Part shown: one piece after another, positions 58,501 to 64,000 of the stretch
Layout of the letters: each line of letters starts with the position of its first letter
Numbering within the stretch: the first letter of the stretch is position 1
Source: Macrosoma leucophasiata
Lineage: Eukaryota > Arthropoda > Insecta > Lepidoptera > Hedylidae
Direction: 5' to 3'
Assembly (NCBI GenBank): GCA_036365455.1
Contig: JAWQUS010000011.1
Span: 888,001-952,000 of the forward strand
Length of the DNA: 64,000 nt
Notes under the pieces: model-generated
Told to the model about the DNA's origin: nothing
The model's database searches: none
Seen by the model: only the letters and a program-made list of their open reading frames with translations
Position numbers and translations under genes: made by a program

Positions 58501-61500
58501 GATGTACAAAGAATTGTTGTTTGAATACTTTTAGATATTTTACTATGATCATGTTTATGCAAATCCAATTGTGTTTTATCTTACTGGTGGAAGAGCTCCA
58601 GTGACGGAGCTCGCGGGCGTAGGCACCACCGCATTACCTAATATACTTGCCGTAAAATGGTAGTGTTCAGCACTATCATGTTTCGGTCAGGTGGTAATGT
58701 ACGGCTCTGTAATTTCCGGCACAGAAGCATAACACCTAATGCCTCAGGAGTGGCGGCGCATTTGCATTTTGACCTCTGGTCATTGTGTGGGTGTCTATAG
58801 GCTGCAGTCATCACTTAGCATCAATGTGAACTGCACGCTTGTTTGCCACTTTTATTACATTAAAAAAAAAAAAAAAAAAAAAAAACCAATACCGAATTGT
58901 CAGTGCTTACGTAGACACTATGCAGGAGAGATAACGCTCTACGAAGTTGAAACTAGCCGATTGCCTCTTTCGTAAGCTCAATGTGTAATATTTCTTGCTG
59001 GGTACTGCATATGTTTCGGTCAAAATGTAAGACTATGGGGTATGCTCTTCATAAACAATAAATAAAAAGTATTCAAACTATTATTAAACAATATTAATTT
59101 CTACTTTACAGGCAACAGACGCAGATGCTGGTATGAATGCCGATATTCGATACCAAGTCATCAACTCTGAAGGTGGTAGATTCAGTGTAGACGCAGTAAG
59201 TGGTCGAGTGAGAGCTGCTGGAGGATTTGCCAGAGATGGAGGCCGAGTCCTGGGCTTTGACGTTAAAGCTACTGACAGACGAGGTGCTGATGATGGAAAA
59301 TCTGCTATCGCAAATGTGTTTGTAAGTATTTTTATAGATGTGAATGAAAAAGGTATTAGTTTATATTAGTTTATTTGGTTATTTACACATGTTTTTTTTT
59401 ACTAATTGTAACTCACGGTGGTAGAATTACTTAGCGACAAAAAAACATCAAAATGTGTTTGAGGTGCTGTAATGCGTTTTAGAAAATTCAACGCTTTTAA
59501 GGTATTTTGAGAAATGCTTAACGACTATTGCGAATAAGATAGAACATGATAAAAATGTGAATGCAATAAACTGTTATACTGTAAGTTTTACCTTAATACA
59601 ACATATTTTGAAAAGACCCTACTGAGTTTTGTTTTGGCAGGTTTTTTTTCAGTAATGTGGGCTTTGGAACTCTGCCAGTGGATGACAAAGAATGTCCCAT
59701 ATTTTTTTTTGTTTAGTCTTGTCTTGCCGTTTGTAAAAGAGAGTATGGAACATTCTGTTGATACCTATTTTTATTATTAAGTATTTTTGGACCATTATTC
59801 ATTTAATTTTGTTTACTTTGACATATTAATCAACGTATCAGTTATTATTCGCTTTAATTTTTAATTTTGTTATTTGACCTATCACAAGCAAATTCTATTA
59901 TTTCCAAGTGATTACATACATTTTTGAGTTTGAGTTTGAGTAACTGTTTCTTTTTTCAGGTTTATGTGCTTGACGAGAGCAAACAATTAGTTTTAGTTGT
60001 TGGAGCAAAGCCAATGGAAGTTGAGAAAGAAATGGAAAATATCACCCGCTCTCTTTCGAACATGACTGGTTTTGATATTCGTGTCCGAAGACTAGAATCA
60101 AGTTTGAAAACCGCTATGGATGGATACGCGTTAGTATTTTTTTTATGAATGTGAATAAAAACCTCTTCAACTATCACATAGTAGTAGACATTTTGTTCAT
60201 AACATATTTTTTAATTTTGTCCAATGTATTAAACTAGCGCTAATTTCAGTAACATGTTTTAAAAATCTACGTTTTCATATTGCATAATATGTACTTAGGA
60301 TAAGCTGTTAAAATATTTATTTAAATTAAAGTGTGAATAAATTTATTATTTTATGTAACTAGGTTTATTTATAAAGTTCCATGTTTGTTATTTTCTTCTT
60401 CCTTACATTCAATGAACACATTCTTTTCAGAACGGACATGTACATATATGCTGTAGATCCAATGTCCAATGCAATTATCGACATGGATGCTCTTCATAGG
60501 TAAGAGAACGTTTTGATAAATAATAATAATGAAGCCTGAGTAAACTGTTGAATATGTCAGATAAGTTTTAGAAAATGAAAATAAAAAAATAAAATAAAAA
60601 TAAAAAATAAGTGTGTAGTTAGGCAAGGAATACCAAATCTATTTTCCTATCCCTTCTGAAAACGATTACCATCAAAATATTAATATCCTAACAATTTCAT
60701 AAAGACGATGTAAAAATTATTTAGACTCCCTCCCTGACCATCTACAACTATCGAATTCTCACGCGAATATAACGGCAAAATATTGATATGTGACTGAAAA
60801 TAAACTAGAATTTATTTATAAATAACACTCACTGTCTGACCCGCTAATTGTATTCCATGTCTGAATAAATTGAAAACTGAATCTGTTTAATTTTTTATGT
60901 CATGTACTTTTTTTTGTTTACATTGATCATTAGTAATACTGTCGCCTATAAACATCTCTATGAAACTAAAGATTTCAATATAGATGTGTTGCCACTCCTG
61001 AGTCTCAAGGTATTATGCCAATGTGCCTCTATGTGGATATTATAACAATAAAACGGTTTTGCCTTAAATAACGTTTACATCCCTACTAAATATATACTAT
61101 GACATTATAAATAAAGCGAAAGTAACTCTGTCTGTTACCTTTTCACGTTCAAACGACTGAACCGATTTTAATGAAATTTGGTACAGAGATAGAGTTGACT
61201 TTGAGAAAGAACTACTACTTTTTAAACGACATTTACATGGGCGAACCCACGGGCAACAGCTAGTTAAGTATATGTTCACATTATATTAGAAAATACGAGT
61301 ATAAATAATATTGAGTAACTTTTTACAGATCATTAATGAAAAGAGAAATAGACTTACGCCATGACCTTGCTGGCTTCAAAATACTAGAAGTTGGAGATAC
61401 AACGATGGTACAAGCCAGGAGTGGTAAAATGCTTACCACCATGGAGATCAGCGTTGTAGCGCTTGGATGTATTGTGTTCGTTGGTGCCTGTACCACTGCT

Positions 61501-63494
61501 ATTTGCATTCTGTGTGTTAAAAGGACCAGAAGGTAAGAAATTATCAATGAATATGTATGACAGTTTTATTTTAATTGCTAGCTTATTTAATTTGTTTTTT
61601 TTTTCAAATGGAAAATGTTTAAATACAGTTGTGTAAGCGTATCATTAACACAACTTTGTGTAAATGAAAATCTGTCAGTTAAAAGATAATATTATTAACA
61701 TCGAAAACTTGATTGGCCAAAGATAGAAGTCAAGCATTCAAAACTATTGCTTATAACTTATACCTTTTGTGATATTTTTATTTTAAGCAATCAGTTCTAA
61801 TACTTATATTAATGTGACAACAGCTTAACTCAGTCACGATCAGCAGTAGATTTGACTGATATCGATGACTGCAGACTTTTTAATATGATGATAACTTTGA
61901 TAAAATCACACTCCTGTAGAGCACCATGTCATTCATAGACACAAACAAAGAGTAGGTAGCTCATTTTTAATTTATTTTTACTATTATGTTAAGCTTTTAA
62001 CTGACTTAACCCTTTTAGCTTCTGCAGAAGGTAAGCGAGTTTTTATTTATTGCTTTTCAGACGCCAACACCACCACAAAAGAAAGCATGCGACTCATTAT
62101 TTTATATGAATATAAAATCTTTTACTACAGCATGTTCTATTAAAATTAACTATTTAGAATCATCTTTATTGTTAATAAATTAAGCTAATTTATTTAAATA
62201 ATGATCTGTTTTTTTGTTATTGTTCGCAATAAAAATTAAATCAACTATCGTGTTATTCTTTTTTTCCTCAGTAGCGTAGCACTGTCTTCTTTCATCTGTC
62301 TCCGGTGATCTCATTAACGTTATGTTTCATAGACTGACCTCCCTTCAATCTTTTGTCCTAACAGACGACGTCATAAACCATATTCCCAACAACGCCTTAA
62401 TACTTTCTCGACTGAGCACCTAACAAAGTATGGAGGTCTCTTCCCATCTGGAAATAATCAGTGTCAAGAACTGAACCAGTCTTACAGCGAAGCTGATTCT
62501 TATATCGATGTAATTAACCATAGCACGTTGAAGAAAACATGTCCGCATGGCAACACAGTGGAAGAGTTTGGCAAGGCTCATCAGAAATGTACGAAAACAC
62601 AATTCAGTGAGACAACAGGATCGGACGTTTTCAATCAGAAACATGAGAGGATGTGCATCAAGTTCAATCAGCGGCCATTGCAGAAGAGGTAAGCTCAGAT
62701 GTGGTATGTGTATACTTACATCGAAAACTTGTAGTTCCAAACAATTTCGTGTCTTAAAATAGATAAAGCAAAATAATAGTTTCAACTATTTTTTTGGAAA
62801 GATACAAGACTGAAGTGGTTTCATAAATCTAAAAATGTCAGTCGAGTTATTTTTATCTCCTATGAGTTAGTTCTTCTTTATTATCTGATAAGTTAATTCC
62901 GCCATTTCTTTCGGAGCTTGGCCGTAATGCCACACAATTTTTTTCAAAAAAAAAAAAAATTGTTGCTTTCATTTTATATCAACAACCAATAGTTGCTTTA
63001 AATGCCTGTGTCTGTAATTCATTACATAAAACTGACTATAACCTAACTGTTAAGCGTCTGAAAGTCGTTACACAAAAATGACTATAACATAACTGTTATC
63101 TCAATTGTAACTGTAATCCAGATGTATTAATTAATGACATTAATTACATTGCCAATCTGCACAGAATCATTAAGAGATACAAATGTAATTAAAGTCAGTT
63201 TTAGTAGTAACAAAAGTCTTAATTAGCGTCCCATTCCAGCTTCGTACGGGTGTAAATTATGGCCTATATGTTATTCTTAGCTGTTACAAACAACCATCCA
63301 TTCTCATAAACTTTCACACCATTTAGCGGCAGATTGATTAGGTAATGCGGTGGTGCCTACGCCCGCGAGCTCCGTCACCAGAGCTCTACCAGTTCTATGA
63401 TGAATCATTTTGTTCAAACATTTTCAGTAACCGTGCACAAATTTCAATTTCACACTATGAAAATCAATCCAAACCTCTAAACACTAGTATTTAA
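43323..63494 (+). CDS. Cad99C: Cadherin-99C / protocadherin-15-like cadherin (5' exons not found)
   Basis: Large single-pass adhesion cadherin. Exons: 43323-43509, 47937-48045, 48776-48978, 49470-49598, 50332-50524, 51344-51502, 53407-53540, 54011-54614, 54714-54872, 55169-55349, 55456-55619, 56290-58445, 59112-59321, 59960-60129, 60431-60499, 61329-61532, 62365-62688, 63428-63494. All junctions are GT-AG and phases match throughout, giving 1806 visible residues plus a stop. The protein starts inside EC1, so a signal peptide and the first part of EC1 are missing. Order: EC1 end, about 12 more cadherin repeats, a membrane-adjacent domain (about residues 1530-1645), a transmembrane helix (about 1647-1671) and a cytoplasmic tail. 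DELTPTG after the first linker and the TDMYIYAVDP-type membrane-adjacent domain point to the Pcdh15/Cad99C family, known from fly microvilli. Gene family is firm, exact orthology likely. Confidence 0.83.
43640..44046 (-). repeat. REP2 dispersed repeat, reverse, partial
   Basis: Reverse complement matches 4160-4560 (for example TAACGGTTGTTGTTAGAAATT and GTTACGGTAATAGCAGCTAC). It lies in intron 1 of the visible cadherin gene. Confidence 0.65.
44047..44719. other. Intronic AT-rich stretch
   Basis: Contains only a very diverged reversed REP1 piece at about 44365-44490; otherwise nothing recognised. Confidence 0.4.
44720..44850 (-). mobile_element. CR1-like LINE 3' tail
   Basis: Reverse complement reads GCAGCGCGTTGGCAACTCCC ... 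CATAGGCGACGGTGACCACT ... CATCAGGTGGCCCGTCTGC, the well-known lepidopteran CR1/Zenon-type tail. The next 570 bp (44851-45424) show nothing recognised. Confidence 0.65.
45425..45730 (-). repeat. REP4 SINE-like repeat, full-length
   Basis: Reverse copy. The right end gives a tRNA-like head (CTGCCCCAGTAGCCTAGTGG, then CTGGGTTCGATTCCCGGGTC); the left end is GTAATCCCCGAAGGGGTAGG, a small perfect stem. Confidence 0.75.
46042..46400 (+). repeat. Diverged REP3 copy followed by a Helitron-like end
   Basis: 46042-46215 matches REP3 with many changes (CGCGCATGGCCTCGCGGCTC). From about 46245, CCACAGGAACATTTTTTGTG ... AAATTTCATGAAAATCGGTT fits a Helitron-like end. Confidence 0.5.
46710..47014 (+). mobile_element. 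MITE-A, full-length with target duplication
   Basis: CATAGAGCAACACGGGCCAC to CCGTGTTGCTCTATG, 305 bp, flanked by CTATAATT and CTATAATA (7 of 8 bases equal). The best evidence for the 8-bp duplication. Confidence 0.82.
47165..47665 (-). repeat. REP4 piece and Helitron-like piece
   Basis: 47165-47335 matches the REP4 body (TGACATCTCCGGGCACATTACC). 47340-47660 carries Helitron-like sequence ending in (CAGA)n at 47629-47650. Confidence 0.5.
47672..47835 (-). repeat. REP1 SINE-like repeat, partial
   Basis: Reverse copy of the 3' two-thirds, about 100 bp upstream of cadherin exon 2. Confidence 0.75.
48262..48640 (+). repeat. REP3 SINE-like repeat with ATT tail
   Basis: AAGCACTACTGGCGCGGTCG to GGGTTGCCATTATTATTATTATT; a 17-bp piece (CAAATTAAATACGCGTTTC) is repeated near 48342-48380. 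Located in cadherin intron 2, followed at 48698-48755 by a REP1 tail fragment. Confidence 0.75.
49143..49276 (+). repeat. REP1 3' half
   Basis: GGGGTGGCAACTCATCTGCA to GCCACCTTCATAACATAAAA, in cadherin intron 3. Confidence 0.7.
49683..49730 (+). repeat. tRNA-Tyr-like repeat, 3' remnant
   Basis: GCAGGTTCAAGTCCCATCTG followed by AGTCAATTTTTATTTCCA, the T-arm and tail of the family at 43047. In cadherin intron 4. Confidence 0.45.
50332..55349 (+). CDS. Cad99C: Cad99C exons for EC3 to EC6
   Basis: Six exons (50332-50524, 51344-51502, 53407-53540, 54011-54614, 54714-54872, 55169-55349). EC3 ends with DLNDNLPEF, EC4 with DANDNNPVF. EC5 ends in a degenerate linker, TRPNLGSFPDRPDF, which lacks the Asp/Asn calcium ligands, as in the corresponding linker of vertebrate Pcdh15. 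EC6 ends with DVNDERGVFLRG across the exon junction. An inserted basic stretch (QRLSKWRRNPPTTKP) in EC4 before the VTIEVTLLDAND strand is unusual. The acceptor before 50332 (AAATTACCAG) has a poor pyrimidine tract but the phase and homology fit. Confidence 0.83.
50818..51242 (-). repeat. REP1 SINE-like repeat interrupted by ~125 bp
   Basis: Outer parts match REP1 in reverse; 50935-51062 is an unrelated insert with TGTGTGCGTATGTGACGTAG. In cadherin intron 5. Confidence 0.65.
51538..51782 (-). mobile_element. Helitron-like element, reverse, 245 bp
   Basis: ACTAGTTGCCCTGACGAACT ... GGTCCAGACGTTTCGGAGGA ... GGCACGAGAATTTTATATAG, the reverse of a short Helitron with both ends. Confidence 0.6.
51783..52892. 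other. Intron 6 of the cadherin, very AT-rich
   Basis: No gene or recognisable repeat seen on either strand. Confidence 0.4.
52893..53190 (+). repeat. REP1 SINE-like repeat, reference copy
   Basis: Best-preserved full copy, ~285 bp plus A-tail, no coding capacity. The 5' module (GGTGGTAGAGCTCCAGTGAC then GGAGCTCGCGGGCGTAGGCACCACC) can fold into nested stems: GGTGGT with ACCACC around GAGCTCC with GGAGCTC. The 3' end TGTGAACTGTATGCTTGCTTGCCACTTTTA plus poly-A resembles the CR1/Zenon-type LINE tail found elsewhere here, suggesting it is copied by a LINE enzyme. About 20 copies or pieces lie in this window, some in introns of both gene groups. Confidence 0.85.
55752..55890 (+). repeat. REP4 SINE-like repeat, diverged
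   Basis: CTACTACTACGCTAGGGTCC, GGGTTTAAGCCTCGGGT and GGAGTTTCCCAGTGCC match REP4. In cadherin intron 11. Confidence 0.6.
55984..56145 (-). repeat. LINE-tail-like repeat, inverted partner of 59768-59945
   Basis: CTCAAACTCAAAAATTTATTTAATC ... CACTTGGAAATAATAGAGTTTG ... GTCAAAGTAAACAAAATAAA. It is closely matched in reverse complement by 59768-59945. The GAGTTTGAG end is common for lepidopteran LINE 3' ends. In intron 11. Confidence 0.7.
56290..58445 (+). CDS. Cad99C: Cad99C large exon 12 (EC7 end to EC12)
   Basis: A single 2156-bp exon, about residues 741-1459 of the visible protein, while the other repeats are split into exons of 110-600 bp. Linkers in order: DDDNDNPPIF (end EC7), DENDNVPKY (EC8), DVNDHFPMF (EC9), DVNDNAPKF (EC10), DVSDDIEMSDKPVF (EC11, degenerate) and DVNDNAPKF (EC12). 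EC9 begins with a long non-standard stretch (about 50 residues from SEIIIPLGENIDL) before the VPENTAIGSTI strand. DRE and D.D..QNA calcium motifs recur. Strongly AT-rich codon use. Confidence 0.88.
58584..58887 (+). repeat. REP1 SINE-like repeat, full-length with poly-A
   Basis: GGTGGAAGAGCTCCAGTGAC to GCCACTTTTATTACATT plus ~25 A; cadherin intron 12. Confidence 0.85.
59112..61532 (+). CDS. Cad99C: Cad99C exons for EC13, membrane-adjacent domain and transmembrane helix
   Basis: Exons 59112-59321, 59960-60129, 60431-60499 and 61329-61532. The first completes the last repeat (ATDADAGMNADIRYQV ... DVKATDRRG). The next two form the membrane-adjacent domain: YVLDESKQLVLVVG, MEVEKEMENITRSLSNMTG, then TDMYIYAVDPMSNAIIDMDA. 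This resembles the ferredoxin-like domain just outside the membrane in Pcdh15. The fourth exon gives RHDLAGFKILEVG, a helix VVALGCIVFVGACTTAICIL, and the basic stop-transfer CVKRTRR. This order supports Cad99C/Pcdh15 over the classical midgut cadherin. Confidence 0.82.
59768..59945 (+). repeat. LINE-tail-like repeat, inverted partner of 55984-56145
   Basis: Ends TTTTTGAGTTTGAGTTTGAG only 14 bp before the acceptor of exon 14. Nearly reverse-complementary to the copy in intron 11 for about 160 bp. Confidence 0.7.
60893..61050 (-). repeat. REP1-like repeat, old and diverged
   Basis: TTACATTGATCATTAGTAAT, GTTGCCACTCCTGAGTCTCA and TTATGCCAATGTGCCTCTATG follow the REP1 order with many differences. 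In cadherin intron 15. Confidence 0.55.
61070..61266 (+). mobile_element. Short Helitron-like element
   Basis: ATACTATGACATTATAAATAA ... CCGATTTTAATGAAATTTGG ... CCCACGGGCAACAGCTAG then T. The 3' CTAG end and the internal ACCGATT block fit a non-autonomous Helitron, 60 bp before exon 16. Confidence 0.6.
62061..62179 (+). CDS. Cad99C: Cad99C alternative terminal exon (short basic tail)
   Basis: A strong acceptor (TTTATTTATTGCTTTTCAG) is followed by an exon in the correct phase to join exon 16. It encodes RRQHHHKRKHATHYFI and stops at TGA 62107-62109. Poly-A signals AATAAA lie at 62174 and 62228. Using it would give a cadherin with a 20-residue or so His/Lys/Arg-rich tail lacking the long cytoplasmic part. 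Known members of this family have alternative cytoplasmic tails, which makes this plausible, but expression is unproven. Confidence 0.6.
62365..63494 (+). CDS. Cad99C: Cad99C cytoplasmic exons with PDZ-ligand-like C-terminus
   Basis: Exon 62365-62688 (acceptor CTAACAG, donor AG|GTAAGC) encodes a hydrophilic tail beginning RRRHKPYSQQRLNTFSTEHL and ending NQRPLQKR, open throughout. A last exon at 63428 (acceptor CATTTTCAG, correct phase) reads SNRAQISISHYENQSKPLNT then S-I and TAA at 63492-63494. The final residues T-S-I match a class I PDZ ligand (S/T-X-hydrophobic), as found in this family. No clear AATAAA follows within the window. The first of these exons is firm, the last is a good candidate. 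Confidence 0.65.
63319..63393 (-). repeat. REP1 5' module fragment
   Basis: Only the folded 5' part (ACCATTTAGCGGCAG ... GAGCTCCGTCACCAGAGCTC) remains, in the last cadherin intron, 35 bp before the proposed terminal exon. Confidence 0.7.
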
Positions 63495-64000
63495 GTTCCA
63501 CAATATATTTACCACTGCTGTCTTTGAGTGTAAGTTTTGTTATCAAACTAAAATTTTGCATTTCTAATCCATACTGTCATGTAAGAAAAACTTTGCGAAC
63601 CGACGCATTTAGATACGTTTTATATTACACTAACGTATATCTTGTCATATTAGTATTTTTGTACTCCCACTGGGAACAAGCTAATATCATACTCGTGTAC
63701 TTCAATTTGGGCACCTAAATTGGAATGTCATCGGGATAAATATCAGTAGACATTTTATAATAATAGGACATCTAATATAATTCGATGTTATTGAAAAAAA
63801 ATCATTTTTTCTTCATATTGTAAAAACTACTCTAGAATTAAGTATTTAAGGTAAATGAAGGCTGAAGTTATCTTCATATGCCTCTATAGCTGTGTCAGAA
63901 ATAACAGGCTCATCTTACCACTACATAATAGTGTTGAATCTTATCTTTTAGATATTTTTGATAATGTCATGATTCGTATATAACTCTTCAGCTAACAAAA
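63495..64000. other. Downstream of the cadherin: 3' UTR or intergenic
   Basis: AT-rich, no gene seen. A very diverged REP1-like piece may lie at 63870-63945 in reverse. Confidence 0.4.

Noticed and set aside
60369..60626. Minus-strand frame near cadherin exon 15
   Set aside because: It overlaps the real exon on the other strand and is Phe/Tyr/Ile-rich, as expected of AT-rich introns.
43323..63494. The cadherin as the midgut cadherin known as an insecticidal-protein receptor
   Set aside because: DELTPTG after the first linker and the TDMYIYAVDP-type membrane-adjacent domain fit the Cad99C/Pcdh15 type better; the repeat series and tail also differ from what I would expect.

Overview
The window looks like nuclear DNA of a moth or butterfly (Lepidoptera). 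It is AT-rich, its genes have GT-AG introns, and it is crowded with transposable elements typical of lepidopterans: Helitrons with TC...CTAG ends, several tRNA-derived or LINE-tailed SINE-like families, a Dong/R4-type retrotransposon in a TAA repeat, and RTE, Jockey and CR1-like LINE remnants. No prokaryotic, viral or organellar gene set is visible, and I cannot name the species.

Left half (1-32.3 kb, minus strand): a tandem array of sugar-transporter genes (MFS, facilitated trehalose/sugar transporter-like). Every copy follows one plan: a short exon 1 of 27 or 29 codons, a 139-bp exon 2, and one long exon 3 of about 1.26 kb. Copy A (runs off the left edge), B and D look intact. C, E and F are decayed: C has stops, insertions and a truncated exon 3, E has only exons 1 and 2, and F has frameshifts in exon 3. 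A near-complete Dong/R4-like element with an unbroken 1167-codon ORF sits inside intron 1 of copy D, in the ATT-rich tail of an older SINE.

Middle (23-43 kb): mostly repeats. Notable pieces are a ~100-bp-unit tandem array, two head-to-tail Helitrons, an hAT-like MITE family with 8-bp target duplications, a GC-rich LINE fragment whose insertion left a perfect 37-bp inverted repeat, and a frameshifted RTE element. No 5' exon of the cadherin gene could be recognised here.

Right half (43.3-63.5 kb, plus strand): most of one large cadherin gene, best matched to Cad99C/protocadherin-15. I traced 18 exons in consistent reading phase, covering the end of EC1 through about 13 cadherin repeats, a membrane-adjacent domain, one transmembrane segment and a cytoplasmic tail ending in a PDZ-ligand-like T-S-I. 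A phase-compatible alternative terminal exon would give a short basic tail instead. Its introns hold many of the same repeats as the transporter array.

The transporter array probably moves small polar solutes across cell membranes. The cadherin is a structural adhesion protein of apical microvilli in its known relatives. Nothing links the two functionally; they are simply neighbours. I found no wholly new biological system. The strongest leads are the alternative cadherin tails, the transposon nesting and insertion fossils, and the birth-and-death transporter array.
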